The notes: generated by a model from the letters alone, not told the origin. A stretch of 32,276 nt of DNA from Rodentibacter mrazii (GCF_001998825.1 NZ_MLHG01000036.1:1-32276); one strand, 5' to 3'. Positions 16,051-27,490 are shown, counted from the stretch's first letter. Numbers and translations: made by a program.

Positions 16051-16362
16051 ATGTACGCAGTTTTCCAAAGTGGCGGTAAGCAACACCGTGTGAGCGAAGG
16101 TCAGGTTGTTCGTTTAGAAAAACTTGAACTGGCAACTGGCGCAACAGTTGAGTTCGATTCAGTGTTGATGGTCGTTAATGGTGAAGATGTTAAAATTGGT
16201 GCACCGGTAGTTGCGGGTGCAAAAGTAGTGGCTGAAGTTGTTGCGCAAGGTCGTGGCGAGAAGGTTAAAATCGTTAAATTCCGTCGTCGCAAACACAGCC
16301 GTAAACAACAAGGTCATCGCCAGTGGTTCACTGAAGTGAAAATCACTGGGATTCAAGCATAA
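16051..16362 (+). CDS. rplU: 50S ribosomal protein L21
   Basis: Large-subunit protein that binds 23S rRNA. The 103-residue product starting [18 protein letters not shown] matches the full L21 family, including the C-terminal [23 protein letters not shown] signature. The frame is open further upstream to 15994, but the start at 16051 matches the family start and has GGAG (16042-16045) upstream. It is the first gene of rplU-rpmA (19-base gap). Confidence 0.97.
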   Translation: MYAVFQSGGKQHRVSEGQVVRLEKLELATGATVEFDSVLMVVNGEDVKIGAPVVAGAKVVAEVVAQGRGEKVKIVKFRRRKHSRKQQGHRQWFTEVKITGIQA

Positions 16363-16381
16363 TTTCAGAGGAGATCAATAG

Positions 16382-16639
16382 ATGGCAACTAAAAAAGCTG
16401 GTGGTTCAACTCGTAACGGTCGCGATTCTGAAGCTAAACGCCTTGGTGTTAAACGTTTCGGTGGCGAGTCTGTATTAGCAGGTAGCATTATCGTTCGTCA
16501 ACGTGGTACAAAATTCCATGCTGGTAGCAATGTAGGAATGGGTAGAGATCACACCCTATTTGCAACAGCTGACGGTAAAGTTAAATTTGAAGTAAAAGGC
16601 GAAAAAAGCCGTAAATATGTAAGTATTGTTACTGAATAA
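16382..16639 (+). CDS. rpmA: 50S ribosomal protein L27
   Basis: Large-subunit protein whose N terminus reaches the peptidyl-transferase centre. The 85-residue product has the classic [21 protein letters not shown] start, with no cleaved N-terminal extension of the Firmicutes kind, and [16 protein letters not shown] in the middle. AGGAG lies ten bases upstream. A strong terminator follows, so rplU-rpmA ends here. Confidence 0.97.
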   Translation: MATKKAGGSTRNGRDSEAKRLGVKRFGGESVLAGSIIVRQRGTKFHAGSNVGMGRDHTLFATADGKVKFEVKGEKSRKYVSIVTE

Positions 16640-16659
16640 TTTAAAACTTATCCGATTGA

Positions 16660-16690
16660 AACGCCCTGCAAATTTTTGTGGGGCGTTTTT
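16660..16690 (+). terminator. Terminator after rpmA
   Basis: AACGCCC (16660-16666) pairs with GGGCGTT (16681-16687), and the stem continues inward with two G-U pairs through CAAA/TTTG. It ends in a T run. It separates rplU-rpmA from the downstream permease gene. Confidence 0.88.
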
Positions 16691-16721
16691 GTCTTTTTTA
16701 TTTCTAACAAAGCGGGTAACT

Positions 16722-18847
<2,126 letters not shown>

Positions 18848-18856
18848 TCCGTCTAG

Positions 18857-18905
18857 CAAAAGTGCGGTTGATTTTATCGTTAAAATCGACCGCACTTTGT
18901 TTTTT
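18857..18905. terminator. Inverted uptake-signal terminator after obgE
   Basis: The left arm 18857-18876 and right arm 18881-18899 form a long near-perfect stem with a four-base loop, followed by a T run. Each arm holds one uptake signal (18860-18868 and 18889-18897). It lies between convergent obgE and smpB and can serve both strands. Confidence 0.9.
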
Positions 18906-18916
18906 ATACAGAAAAA

Positions 18917-19399
18917 TTATCCACGGTTGACATTTTTCATAATTCGCTCTTTTGCCAGTTTCCACTCGCGATCTTTAATATCGTCCCGTTTATCATGTTG
19001 CTTTTTGCCTTTAGCCAATCCGACTTTAATTTTCGCCCAAGCCCCTTTCCAATAGAGAGAAAGGGCAACAATAGTAAAGCCATCACGACTGGATTTACCA
19101 AAAAGAGATTCTAATTCCCGCTTGTTAAGTAGGAGTTTTCGGGTTCGGGTAGGATCACATACGATATGGGTTGAAGCCAGACTGAGTGGTTGGATAGTTG
19201 CCCCAAATAAATAGGCTTCTCCATTTTTGAAAATAATGTAGCTGTCGCTAATATTTGCTTTGCCCGCACGCATAGATTTGACTTCCCAGCCTTGCAATTC
19301 AAGCCCAGCCTCAATTTCATCTTCAATGAAATAATCATGTCGGGTCCGTTTATTTAGAGCGATAGTATTTGAACCCGGTTTTAGTTTTTTCTTTGTCAT
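18917..19399 (-). CDS. smpB: SmpB, tmRNA-binding protein
   Basis: Partner of tmRNA in trans-translation, which rescues stalled ribosomes. The 160-residue product shows [27 protein letters not shown], the family core [13 protein letters not shown], and the basic C-terminal tail [26 protein letters not shown] that enters the mRNA channel. No tmRNA gene (ssrA) is seen nearby. It lies downstream of arcA on the same strand, but a terminator-like hairpin sits between them. Confidence 0.96.
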   Translation of the reverse strand: MTKKKLKPGSNTIALNKRTRHDYFIEDEIEAGLELQGWEVKSMRAGKANISDSYIIFKNGEAYLFGATIQPLSLASTHIVCDPTRTRKLLLNKRELESLFGKSSRDGFTIVALSLYWKGAWAKIKVGLAKGKKQHDKRDDIKDREWKLAKERIMKNVNRG

Positions 19400-19472
19400 A
19401 ATTTACTACATTTTAAATTTTTGCTGATTTTACCGAATATGCCTCTTGATCGCAAAGTTGAACGCATAAAAG

Positions 19473-19497
19473 AAAAAGGCTGAATTTTCAGCCCTTT
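19473..19497 (-). terminator. Terminator after arcA
   Basis: On the minus strand GGGCTGAA and TTCAGCC form a stem followed by TTTTTCTTTT. It lies 15 bases downstream of the arcA stop. Confidence 0.8.
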
Positions 19498-19511
19498 CCA
19501 ATTTACTTTGA

Positions 19512-20228
19512 CTATTGTTCAATCTCTCCACAGAATCGATAGCCTTCGCCGTGAATTGTCGCGATAATTTCTGGGGTGTCGGGATGATCTTCAAAATGCT
19601 TACGAATACGGCGAATTGTTACATCTACGGTGCGATCTTGAGGTTTTAATTCACGCCCGGTCATTTTTTTTAATAGTTCTTCACGGGTTTGTAATTTACC
19701 CGGATTTTCACAGAAGTGTAACATCGCACGGAATTCGCTACGTGGTAATTTAAATGTTTCTCCTTCTGGGTTAATAAGATTGTGACCGTTTAAATCCAAT
19801 GTCCAACCGTTGAAACGATAAAACTCACGTTCACTATTACTATTCTCTTTTTCATGTTGCAACATCACACGATGTAATAAATTTCGGGCACGAATAGTTA
19901 ATTCTCGAGGATTAAAAGGTTTCGTGAGGTAATCATCTGCACCAATTTCTAATCCTAAAATTTTATCTACTTCATTATCCCGCCCGGTTAAGAATATAAG
20001 AGGTAGATTAGCATATTCACGTAATTCTCTTGCTAATAACAGACCATTTTTACCCGGTAGATTAATGTCCATCACAACTAAATTTACTCTGCTGTTTTTT
20101 AAGATGTCATGCATTTGCACGCCATCTTGCGCTTCAAGAACGGTATAACCTTCTGCTTCAAAAATGCCTTTTAACGTATTACGAGTAACGACTTCATCTT
20201 CAACAATGAGAATTTGTGGTATCGCCAT
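19512..20228 (-). CDS. arcA: ArcA, aerobic respiration response regulator
   Basis: OmpR-type regulator that, with a sensor kinase (ArcB, not in this window), represses aerobic respiration genes under low oxygen. The receiver domain has EDE at 10-12, Asp54 and Lys in [21 protein letters not shown]. The DNA-binding half has [47 protein letters not shown] and ends GEGYRFCG, nearly identical to E. coli ArcA. The start at 20228 ([12 protein letters not shown], 238 residues as in E. coli) has GAGAGGA upstream; the frame stays open to 20294, but that part does not fit the family. Confidence 0.97.
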   Translation of the reverse strand: MAIPQILIVEDEVVTRNTLKGIFEAEGYTVLEAQDGVQMHDILKNSRVNLVVMDINLPGKNGLLLARELREYANLPLIFLTGRDNEVDKILGLEIGADDYLTKPFNPRELTIRARNLLHRVMLQHEKENSNSEREFYRFNGWTLDLNGHNLINPEGETFKLPRSEFRAMLHFCENPGKLQTREELLKKMTGRELKPQDRTVDVTIRRIRKHFEDHPDTPEIIATIHGEGYRFCGEIEQ

Positions 20229-20332
20229 ATTCGTCCTCTCTTTACTTACTTTTGAGTGATGCCCTATTTTAGCTTTGTAACATTGTTGTAACAACGGGAA
20301 AGTGCGGTTATTTTTATGATCTTTTTATTTTT

Positions 20333-20346
20333 ATGATCTAAATCAT
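20333..20346. promoter_or_regulatory. FNR-like operator between arcA and dsbD
   Basis: ATGATCTAAATCAT (20333-20346) keeps the TGAT-N4-ATCA core of the FNR consensus TTGAT-N4-ATCAA, with symmetric changes at both outer bases. It lies between the divergent starts of arcA and dsbD. E. coli arcA is known to be activated by FNR. A nearby direct repeat of TTTTTATGATCT occurs at 20311-20322 and 20328-20339. Confidence 0.55.
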
Positions 20347-20411
20347 GCTTTTTTAGTTTTTGGAATCTCTTTATGCTAAAATTTTTCTCTTCTCAATTTA
20401 TGTTTTCACCT

Positions 20412-22148
20412 ATGAAAAAATACTTTCTTTTGTTTGCGTTACTTTTTACCGTGTTTGCAAGTCAAGCCGGGTTATTCAATAATAAAGCGTCTTTTTTAAA
20501 TGTTGATGACGCGTTTCCTTTTTCAGCTCAGATTTCACAAGATAAAAAACAACTCTCTATTCGTTGGGATATCACAGAAGGCTATTACCTTTACCAAGAT
20601 AAAATCAGCGCAAAAGTAGGCTCTGAGCCTCAATCTCTTTCAATGAATTTCAACCAAAATGCAGAAATACACGAAGATCCTTATTTTGGAAGAGTCGCCG
20701 TTTTTACTAAGCCTTTAGTGGCTTATGTTTCCGGCAAAACCTTTGGGGATAATCAGAATATTGAGATTTCCTATCAGGGGTGTACGGAAGGATTTTGCTA
20801 TCCGCCGGAAGTCAAAACCTTGAAAGTGGGGGATTTATCCATTACTTCTGTGGAAGAAAAAATACCACAAAATTCGACCGCACTTTTGGCAGAACAAGAT
20901 CGTTTAGCGGCAGGTTTATTCCAAAGTAAATATGCGGTGTTCGGCTTTTTCTTACTTGGATTAGGATTGGCTTTTACGCCTTGTGTATTACCTATGTTGC
21001 CATTGCTTTCCTCTATCGTTATCGGTCAGCAACAACGCTCAAATATGCTGCGTGCTTTTTCTCTTAGTTTTCTTTATGTGCAAGGTATGGCGCTCACTTA
21101 TACCTTACTTGGGCTTGTCGTGGCCGCAATCGGGTTACCGTTCCAAATTGCCTTGCAACATCCTTATGTGATGATTGGGCTTTCCGTGCTGTTTATATTG
21201 CTTGTATTATCCATGTTTGGCGTATTTACGTTGCAGTTACCAAGTTCTCTACAAACCAAACTCAATACCTTGAGCCAAAAACAAACATCGGGGGCTTTTG
21301 GCGGTGCGTTTTTAATGGGAATGATCGCGGGTCTGGTTGCTTCACCTTGTACTTCTGCGCCACTTTCCGGTGCTTTACTTTATGTAGCGCAAAGCGGAGA
21401 TCTTGTTACGGGTGCGATCACCCTCTATTTATTGGCATTGGGTATGGGAATTCCGCTTATGCTCATCACTTTATTCGGTAATAAAATTTTACCGAAATCA
21501 GGGGAGTGGATGAATACGGTTAAACAATCTTTTGGCTTTGTGATGCTTGCCTTACCGGTATTTTTGCTATCCCGTATTTTACCTGAAGACTGGGAACCTC
21601 GTTTATGGTCGTTGTTGGCAACGACATTCTTTGTTTGGTTTGCTTTGCAAATGCCGAAAAATGGTTTGGGTTATGGTGTGAAGGTGCTTTCATTCGTTTG
21701 TGCTATGGTGGCGGTACAGCCTTTGCAAAATCTCATGTGGCAACATCCATTAGGTCAGCAAAGTGCGGTCAAAAATACGGAAATTTCTCATATAAAATTT
21801 CAGCGTATTCAAAATTTGCAAGAATTAGATGAGGTGTTAGCGAAAAATCCCCATAACATTGCTTTATTGGATTTATATGCGGATTGGTGCGTGGCCTGTA
21901 AAGAATTTGAACGTTATACCTTCAGTGATAAAAGTGTGCAGAACGCCTTGGAAAAAATGTTGGTGCTGCAAGTGGATATGACAAAAAATAGCACTGAAAA
22001 TAAAGCCATAATGGCGCGCTATCAGGTATTAGGTTTACCCACCATTTTATTTTTGGACCGTTCAGGCAATGAAATTTCAGGTAGCCGTATCACCGGGTTT
22101 ATGGATGCTGAAGTTTTTTTGAATTGGATAAATAAAATAGAGAATTAA
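20412..22148 (+). CDS. dsbD: DsbD, thiol:disulfide interchange protein
   Basis: Inner-membrane electron carrier that passes reducing power from cytoplasmic thioredoxin to periplasmic DsbC, DsbG and CcmG. The signal peptide MKKYFLLFALLFTVFASQA is followed by the alpha domain with the redox pair Cys124/Cys129 (GCTEGFC), the eight-helix beta domain with Cys191 (TPCVLP) and Cys313 (SPCTSAP), and the C-terminal thioredoxin-like gamma domain with CVAC (Cys493/Cys496). All three redox pairs are present. I choose the ATG at 20412 because it starts directly at the signal peptide; an in-frame ATG at 20373 has GGA upstream and cannot be excluded. Two uptake signals lie inside (20877 and 21761). It is divergent from arcA. 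Confidence 0.95.
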   Translation: MKKYFLLFALLFTVFASQAGLFNNKASFLNVDDAFPFSAQISQDKKQLSIRWDITEGYYLYQDKISAKVGSEPQSLSMNFNQNAEIHEDPYFGRVAVFTKPLVAYVSGKTFGDNQNIEISYQGCTEGFCYPPEVKTLKVGDLSITSVEEKIPQNSTALLAEQDRLAAGLFQSKYAVFGFFLLGLGLAFTPCVLPMLPLLSSIVIGQQQRSNMLRAFSLSFLYVQGMALTYTLLGLVVAAIGLPFQIALQHPYVMIGLSVLFILLVLSMFGVFTLQLPSSLQTKLNTLSQKQTSGAFGGAFLMGMIAGLVASPCTSAPLSGALLYVAQSGDLVTGAITLYLLALGMGIPLMLITLFGNKILPKSGEWMNTVKQSFGFVMLALPVFLLSRILPEDWEPRLWSLLATTFFVWFALQMPKNGLGYGVKVLSFVCAMVAVQPLQNLMWQHPLGQQSAVKNTEISHIKFQRIQNLQELDEVLAKNPHNIALLDLYADWCVACKEFERYTFSDKSVQNALEKMLVLQVDMTKNSTENKAIMARYQVLGLPTILFLDRSGNEISGSRITGFMDAEVFLNWINKIEN

Positions 22149-22192
22149 CTTATTTTTTACCAACAGTAAAAGGTCTTTTTCAAATTTTATAC

Positions 22193-22221
22193 TTGTTTGA
22201 TAAAACGTTACTCGCTATGAT
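22193..22221 (+). promoter_or_regulatory. Possible doxX promoter
   Basis: TTGTTT (22193-22198) and TATGAT (22216-22221) are 17 bases apart, 41 bases before the doxX start. The match to sigma-70 consensus is fair. Confidence 0.45.
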
Positions 22222-22261
22222 TCGCACGTTTTTTCAACTTATCTTTAAACAAGGAAACTTT

Positions 22262-22663
22262 ATGAACAGTCTTGAAAAATTTCGTCCCTATGCTTTAGCG
22301 TTATTACGCATTGTGGCCGCCTATATGTTTATCTTGCATGGCTCCGCAAAATTCTGGGAATTTCCTATCTCGATGACAGGGGGCAATGGCGCAGTGACCG
22401 ATCCATTAATGATCGTTGGTGGAATCATCGAAATCGTTGGTGGTATCTTAGTGTTACTAGGATTATTTACCCGACCGGCGGCCTTTATTTTATCGGGTCA
22501 AATGGCGTATGCTTACTTCTTTATGCATGCGGCGAAAGGCGGATTATTTTTCCCACTCGCAAACGGTGGTGAACTCGCATTACTTTATTCTGTTGTTTTC
22601 TTCTACTTTGTTTTTGCCGGTGGCGGTGCATTGGCATTAGACAATAAATTTAACAAAAACTAA
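22262..22663 (+). CDS. DoxX family membrane protein
   Basis: A 133-residue inner-membrane protein of the DoxX family with four predicted helices. It shows ALLRIVAAYMFILHGSAKFW (residues 13-32), GGIIEIVGGILVLLGLFTRPAAFILSGQMA in the middle and a C-terminal helix. Relatives are poorly characterised and have been linked to redox balance or oxidoreductase complexes. The start at 22262 has AAGGAA upstream; the frame is open back to 22193, but that part holds the probable promoter. It follows dsbD by 113 bases. A terminator follows. Confidence 0.85.
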   Translation: MNSLEKFRPYALALLRIVAAYMFILHGSAKFWEFPISMTGGNGAVTDPLMIVGGIIEIVGGILVLLGLFTRPAAFILSGQMAYAYFFMHAAKGGLFFPLANGGELALLYSVVFFYFVFAGGGALALDNKFNKN

Positions 22664-22693
22664 GGTTTAGTTTTATCCTTTATATCCCTCGCT

Positions 22694-22716
22694 AGCCCAC
22701 GTTATGTGGGCTTTTC
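22694..22716 (+). terminator. Terminator after doxX
   Basis: AGCCCAC (22694-22700), loop GTTAT, GTGGGCT (22706-22712) and a short T-rich tail. It lies 30 bases downstream of the doxX stop. Confidence 0.85.
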
Positions 22717-22783
22717 TTTAAAACGTTTTCTGCTTTGACTGCCCTTTCTTTCGACGGATTTTTCTTTAATCTTTTCTATATTT

Positions 22784-22805
22784 ACGCAACCGTTTGCGTT
22801 ATAAT
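22784..22805 (+). promoter_or_regulatory. PurR operator and -10 box of purH
   Basis: ACGCAACCGTTTGCGT (22784-22799) differs at one base from the palindromic PurR consensus ACGCAAACGTTTGCGT. It abuts a perfect -10 box TATAAT (22800-22805), so repressor binding would block RNA polymerase. The -35 region is weak. This predicts repression of purH, and probably purD, by PurR when purines are plentiful. Confidence 0.9.
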
Positions 22806-22848
22806 CTGCCCGCTTATTTTTTTAACCTATTTATGAAAGGAAAACGTA

Positions 22849-24447
22849 ATGACAGATCGTCCTATTCGTCAGGCTTTATTAAGTGTTTCAGATAAAACCG
22901 GTATTGTGGAATTTGCCCAAGGGCTTGTGCAACGTGGCGTAAAATTACTTTCTACCGGTGGCACGGCAAAACTTTTAGAACAAAATGGTTTGCCTGTGAC
23001 AGAAGTGTCCGATTACACGGGGTTTCCTGAGATGATGGATGGTCGTGTGAAAACCTTGCATCCGAAAGTTCACGGGGGAATCTTAGGCCGCCGTGGGACA
23101 GATGACGCCATCATGCAACAACATGGTATTGAAGGCATTGATATGGTGGTGGTGAATTTATACCCCTTTGCACAAACCGTTGCAAAGCTGGATTGCACGC
23201 TGGAGGATGCGGTAGAAAATATTGATATTGGCGGTCCGACTATGGTGCGTTCTGCAGCGAAAAACCACAAAGATGTTGCTATTGTTGTGAATAATAAGGA
23301 TTTTAATGCAATCCTATCGGAAATGGATCAACATCAAAACAGCTTAACGCTGGAAACCCGTTTTGATCTTGCCATCAAAGCCTTTGAACATACTGCACAG
23401 TATGATTCGATGATTGCAAATTATTTTGGTCAGCTTGTTAAGCCTTATCATGTAGCAGCCGAAGAGGATGTTGATGCGAAGTGCGGTCAATTTCCACGCA
23501 CGTTAAACTTGAATTTTGTGCGTAAACAAACCATGCGATACGGTGAAAACGCCCACCAAAATGCTGCTTTCTATGTAGATCTCAATGTAAAAGAAGCCAG
23601 TGTCGCCACTGCGACTCAACTACAAGGCAAAGCCCTTTCTTACAATAATATTGCCGATACGGATGCCGCACTTGAATGTGTGAAAGAATTTAACGAACCG
23701 GCTTGTGTAATTGTCAAACATGCCAATCCTTGCGGTGTGGCATTAGGAAAAGATACCTTAGAGGCTTACAACCGTGCCTACCAAACCGATCCAACCTCTG
23801 CTTTTGGCGGAATTATTGCCTTCAACCGTGAATTAGACGAAAAAACCGCCACAGAAATTGTTGAACGCCAATTTGTGGAAGTGATTATCGCACCGAAAGT
23901 TTCACCGGAAGCGGTTGACGTAGTGAAACGCAAGAAAAATGTTCGTTTACTTGAATGTGGCGAATGGCAAGCCCGCACCCAACGTTTAGATTTTAAACGG
24001 GTGAATGGTGGCTTATTAGTGCAAGATGCGGATTTGGGGATGGTTGGTTTAGAAGAGTTAAAAGTGGTGAGCAAGCGTCAACCGACCGAACAAGAACTGA
24101 AAGATTTATTATTCTGTTGGAAGGTGGCGAAGTTTGTGAAATCCAATGCTATTGTTTATGCGAAAAATAACCAAACGATTGGTATTGGAGCAGGGCAAAT
24201 GAGCCGAGTTTATTCCGCTAAAATTGCAGGAATCAAAGCACAGGATGAAGGCTTGGAAGTCGCAGGTTGTGTGATGGCATCCGATGCATTCTTCCCATTC
24301 CGCGACGGCATTGACGCCGCAGCGAAAGTGGGGATTCAATGTGTGATTCACCCGGGTGGCTCAATGCGTGATCAAGAAGTGATTGATGCGGCAGATGAAC
24401 ACGGAATGGTGATGGTATTGACTGGGATGAGACATTTTAGGCACTAA
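22849..24447 (+). CDS. purH: PurH, AICAR transformylase/IMP cyclohydrolase
   Basis: Bifunctional enzyme for the last two steps of IMP synthesis. The N-terminal MGS-like IMP cyclohydrolase domain (about 1-200) has [18 protein letters not shown] and [16 protein letters not shown]. The C-terminal transformylase domain (about 205-532) has [17 protein letters not shown] and SNAIVYAKN and ends in the typical [11 protein letters not shown]. Length is 532 residues (E. coli 529). A PurR operator lies 50 bases upstream. purD follows after a 148-base gap filled with hairpins. One uptake signal lies at 23479-23487. Confidence 0.97.
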   Translation: MTDRPIRQALLSVSDKTGIVEFAQGLVQRGVKLLSTGGTAKLLEQNGLPVTEVSDYTGFPEMMDGRVKTLHPKVHGGILGRRGTDDAIMQQHGIEGIDMVVVNLYPFAQTVAKLDCTLEDAVENIDIGGPTMVRSAAKNHKDVAIVVNNKDFNAILSEMDQHQNSLTLETRFDLAIKAFEHTAQYDSMIANYFGQLVKPYHVAAEEDVDAKCGQFPRTLNLNFVRKQTMRYGENAHQNAAFYVDLNVKEASVATATQLQGKALSYNNIADTDAALECVKEFNEPACVIVKHANPCGVALGKDTLEAYNRAYQTDPTSAFGGIIAFNRELDEKTATEIVERQFVEVIIAPKVSPEAVDVVKRKKNVRLLECGEWQARTQRLDFKRVNGGLLVQDADLGMVGLEELKVVSKRQPTEQELKDLLFCWKVAKFVKSNAIVYAKNNQTIGIGAGQMSRVYSAKIAGIKAQDEGLEVAGCVMASDAFFPFRDGIDAAAKVGIQCVIHPGGSMRDQEVIDAADEHGMVMVLTGMRHFRH

Positions 24448-24460
24448 TATTTAGCCTGTG

Positions 24461-24570
24461 CCGAGGGTAAGTTTACCCTCGGTTACGCATAGTCCAACCC
24501 CTATGGGTTGATTTCACAAATACCCCAAAGGGGTATGCTTATTTTTAACCGCGGGTAAGCCTACCCACGG
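24461..24570 (+). repeat. Cluster of four palindromic hairpins between purH and purD
   Basis: Four stem-loops follow one another: 24461-24482 (10-bp perfect stem CCGAGGGTAA/TTACCCTCGG, loop GT), 24495-24510 (CAACCC/GGGTTG, loop CTAT), 24520-24536 (ATACCCC/GGGGTAT, loop AAA) and 24549-24570 (CCGCGGGTA/TACCCACGG, one mismatch, loop AGCC). The first and last have the same design, suggesting a repeat family. None is followed by a strong T run, so these are not plain terminators. They may act as mRNA-stability or processing elements, or be a REP-like element. Confidence 0.85.
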
Positions 24571-24595
24571 AAAGTTGAACAGACAAGGACATATC

Positions 24596-25885
24596 ATGAA
24601 CATTTTAATTATCGGAAACGGCGGTCGTGAACACGCCCTTGCTTGGAAAGTAGCCCAATCCCCATTAGCTAAGAAAGTGTTTGTTGCACCTGGTAATGCG
24701 GGAACAGCAATGGAACAGAATGTCGAAAACGTGAATATTGCGGTTACCGATATTCCGGCTCTTGTTAAATTTGCTCAAGATAATCAAATCGACTTAACCA
24801 TTGTTGGCCCTGAAGCGCCGCTTGTCATTGGTGTGGTAGATGCGTTCCGTGCAGCAGGATTAAAAATTTTCGGACCAACGCAAGCCGCGGCACAATTAGA
24901 GGGTTCGAAAGCGTTTACTAAAGATTTTTTAGCCCGTCACAAAATTCCTACTGCGGAATATCAAAATTTCACTGAAGTCGAGCCGGCATTGGCGTATTTG
25001 CGTGAAAAAGGTGCGCCGATTGTGGTGAAAGCAGATGGTTTGGCGGCGGGGAAAGGTGTGATTGTGGCGATGACTTTGCAGGAAGCAGAAGATGCGGTGC
25101 GTGATATGCTATCAGGCAACGCCTTTGGCGAAGCAGGCAGCCGTGTGGTGATCGAAGAGTTTTTAGATGGTGAAGAAGCCAGTTTTATTGTGATGGTAGA
25201 TGGCAAAAATGTCGAGCCGATGGCAACCAGTCAAGATCATAAACGTGTAGGTGAGAATGATACGGGGCTGAATACGGGGGGAATGGGGGCTTATTCACCG
25301 GCACCGGTGGTGACGCCTGAAATTCACGATCGCATAATGAAGGAAGTGATCTATCCTACTGTAAACGGCATGGCGGCAGAAGGTAATGTTTACACCGGTT
25401 TTTTATACGCCGGTTTAATGATTATGCCGAACGGTCAGCCGAAGGTGATCGAGTTTAACTGTCGTTTTGGTGATCCGGAGACCCAACCGATTATGTTACG
25501 TTTAGAATCTGATCTGGTTGAACTTTGCCTTAAAGCCTGTGAAGGTAAATTAGATGAAATTCAGTCCCAATGGAACCCTAAGGCATCACTGGGTATCGTG
25601 TTAGCCGCGGAAGGTTATCCGGGCGATTATCGCAAAGGCGATGAAATTGTTGGTTTGCCACAAAGTGCGGTGAAAAATGAAAAAGTTTTCTTAGCGGGTG
25701 TAGAAGCGAAAGAAGGAAAATGGCTAACTAATGGCGGTCGTGTATTATGTGCCACTGCCTTAGGCGATAGCGTATTTGAAGCACAACAAAAAGCCTTGAA
25801 ACTTGCCGAACAGATCCAATGGAACGGGTATTTTTATCGCCGTGATATTGGCTATCGTGCAGTTCAGCGTGAGCAGAAAAAATAA
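24596..25885 (+). CDS. purD: PurD, phosphoribosylamine-glycine ligase
   Basis: Joins glycine to 5-phosphoribosylamine, using ATP, to make GAR in purine synthesis. ATP-grasp enzyme with the N-terminal MNILIIGNGGREHALAWK, the GPEAPLVIG turn, KADGLAAGKGV (ATP-binding), DTGLNTGGMGAYSPAP and FNCRFGDPETQP (metal/ATP site). Length is 429 residues, the same as E. coli. The start at 24596 matches the family and has AAGGA upstream; the frame extends to 24575 without support. It probably shares the PurR-controlled purH transcript. One uptake signal lies inside (25663-25671). Confidence 0.97.
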   Translation: MNILIIGNGGREHALAWKVAQSPLAKKVFVAPGNAGTAMEQNVENVNIAVTDIPALVKFAQDNQIDLTIVGPEAPLVIGVVDAFRAAGLKIFGPTQAAAQLEGSKAFTKDFLARHKIPTAEYQNFTEVEPALAYLREKGAPIVVKADGLAAGKGVIVAMTLQEAEDAVRDMLSGNAFGEAGSRVVIEEFLDGEEASFIVMVDGKNVEPMATSQDHKRVGENDTGLNTGGMGAYSPAPVVTPEIHDRIMKEVIYPTVNGMAAEGNVYTGFLYAGLMIMPNGQPKVIEFNCRFGDPETQPIMLRLESDLVELCLKACEGKLDEIQSQWNPKASLGIVLAAEGYPGDYRKGDEIVGLPQSAVKNEKVFLAGVEAKEGKWLTNGGRVLCATALGDSVFEAQQKALKLAEQIQWNGYFYRRDIGYRAVQREQKK

Positions 25886-26021
25886 AGGAAAAATGACCGC
25901 ACTTTTCTTATGAATCTTTTTCATTCCTTAGATGAAAAAATATGTACTAAATTTTAATTAAATTTAAACCAATAAGCGGTTACACTGTAAATCGCAATCA
26001 CATAACAGGAGAACACAATCA

Positions 26022-27287
26022 ATGTTTACTAAAAATATGAATATCGCCGACTACGATCCGGTATTATGGCAAGCGATTCAGGATGAAAACCGCCGTCAGG
26101 AAGAACATATCGAATTAATTGCTTCTGAAAACTATGCCAGTCCGCGTGTAATGGAAGCACAGGGTTCACAATTTACCAACAAATATGCTGAAGGCTATCC
26201 GGGCAAGCGTTATTATGGCGGCTGTGAGTATGCGGATATTGTGGAACAACTTGCTATTGATCGTGCAAAAGAGTTATTTGGTGCAGATTATGTGAATGTT
26301 CAACCGCACTCCGGTTCTCAAGCCAATGCTGCAGTGTACGGTGCATTGATTAATGCCGGTGATACCATTTTAGGAATGGATTTAGCGCATGGCGGTCACC
26401 TAACACACGGCGCAAAAGTAAGTTTCTCCGGTAAAATTTATAATTCGGTGCTTTATGGTATCACTGCGGACGGTTTGATTGATTATGAAGATGTGCGCCA
26501 AAAAGCGTTGGAATCTAAACCAAAGATGATTGTAGCCGGTTTCTCTGCTTACTCTCAAGTGGTCGATTGGGCGAAGATGCGTGAAATTGCCGATGAAGTT
26601 GGGGCATACTTATTTGTGGATATGGCACATGTTGCAGGATTAATTGCCGCGGGATTATATCCAAATCCGTTACCGCATGCGCACGTAGTGACCACAACAA
26701 CCCACAAAACCTTAGGCGGTCCGCGTGGTGGCTTAATTCTTTCTTCTTGTGGTGATGAAGAAATCTATAAAAAATTACAATCTTCCGTATTCCCGGCTAA
26801 TCAAGGCGGTCCATTAGTTCACATTATCGCAGCGAAAGCGGTATGTTTTAAAGAAGCCTTAGAGCCGGAATACAAAGTGTATCAAGCCAACGTATTGAAA
26901 AATGCTAAGGCAATGGTAGAAGTATTTAAACAACGCGGTTTTGACGTGGTATCAAACGGTACGGAAAATCACTTGTTCTTGGTGAGTTTCATTAAACAAG
27001 GCTTAACCGGTAAAGCTGCCGATGCGGCATTAGGTAAAGCAAACATTACCGTAAATAAAAACTCGGTGCCAAATGATCCGCAAAAACCATTTGTGACTTC
27101 GGGTATTCGAGTAGGTACGCCATCAGTAACTCGTCGCGGTTTTAATGAACAAGATTGTCGTGATTTAGCCGGTTGGATGTGTGATATTTTAGATGTACTT
27201 GGCACAGAAAACGAAGAACAAGTTATTGAAGCGACCAAAGAAAAAGTATTAGCAATTTGTAAACGTCTTCCTGTTTACCCTGCGTAA
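26022..27287 (+). CDS. glyA: Serine hydroxymethyltransferase
   Basis: PLP enzyme that interconverts serine and glycine and loads methylene groups on tetrahydrofolate, the main source of one-carbon units. Lys229 in [14 protein letters not shown] binds PLP; other motifs are [34 protein letters not shown] and [10 protein letters not shown]. Length is 421 residues (E. coli 417). AGGAG lies upstream of the ATG at 26022. The 136-base gap after purD contains an uptake signal (25896-25904) but no clear PurR or met box. Its product glycine is the PurD substrate. Confidence 0.97.
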   Translation: MFTKNMNIADYDPVLWQAIQDENRRQEEHIELIASENYASPRVMEAQGSQFTNKYAEGYPGKRYYGGCEYADIVEQLAIDRAKELFGADYVNVQPHSGSQANAAVYGALINAGDTILGMDLAHGGHLTHGAKVSFSGKIYNSVLYGITADGLIDYEDVRQKALESKPKMIVAGFSAYSQVVDWAKMREIADEVGAYLFVDMAHVAGLIAAGLYPNPLPHAHVVTTTTHKTLGGPRGGLILSSCGDEEIYKKLQSSVFPANQGGPLVHIIAAKAVCFKEALEPEYKVYQANVLKNAKAMVEVFKQRGFDVVSNGTENHLFLVSFIKQGLTGKAADAALGKANITVNKNSVPNDPQKPFVTSGIRVGTPSVTRRGFNEQDCRDLAGWMCDILDVLGTENEEQVIEATKEKVLAICKRLPVYPA

Positions 27288-27311
27288 TTTCTTTATACTT
27301 ATCATAGGATT

Positions 27312-27342
27312 AGCGACGATATTCATCGTCGCTTATTTTTTT
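27312..27342 (+). terminator. Terminator after glyA
   Basis: AGCGACGAT (27312-27320), loop ATTC and ATCGTCGCT (27325-27333) form a nine-bp GC-rich stem followed by a T-rich run, 25 bases after the glyA stop. Confidence 0.92.
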
Positions 27343-27426
27343 TACCTAAAAAGATGAAATTCGTACAAAATATAACTTTCTATTTTAAAGCGCATTTTCT
27401 TTGTACTTTGTATTTTTAGAAAGAAG

Positions 27427-27484
27427 AAAAGGCAGTTCTCCTGCCTTTTATTTGAAAAAGTGCGGTTAATTTTGACCGCACTTT
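27427..27484. terminator. Double terminator downstream of secF
   Basis: Two adjacent inverted repeats: AAAAGGCAG/CTGCCTTTT (27427-27435 and 27441-27449), and an uptake-signal pair AAAGTGCGGT/ACCGCACTTT (27457-27466 and 27475-27484). They sit just after the secF stop on the minus strand, in the convergent gap with glyA. Both can work in either direction. Confidence 0.85.
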
Positions 27485-27490
27485 AATTGA

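Noticed and set aside
25886-26021. PurR or met box upstream of glyA
   Set aside because: No palindrome close to ACGCAAACGTTTGCGT or tandem AGACGTCT could be found; only an uptake signal is present.
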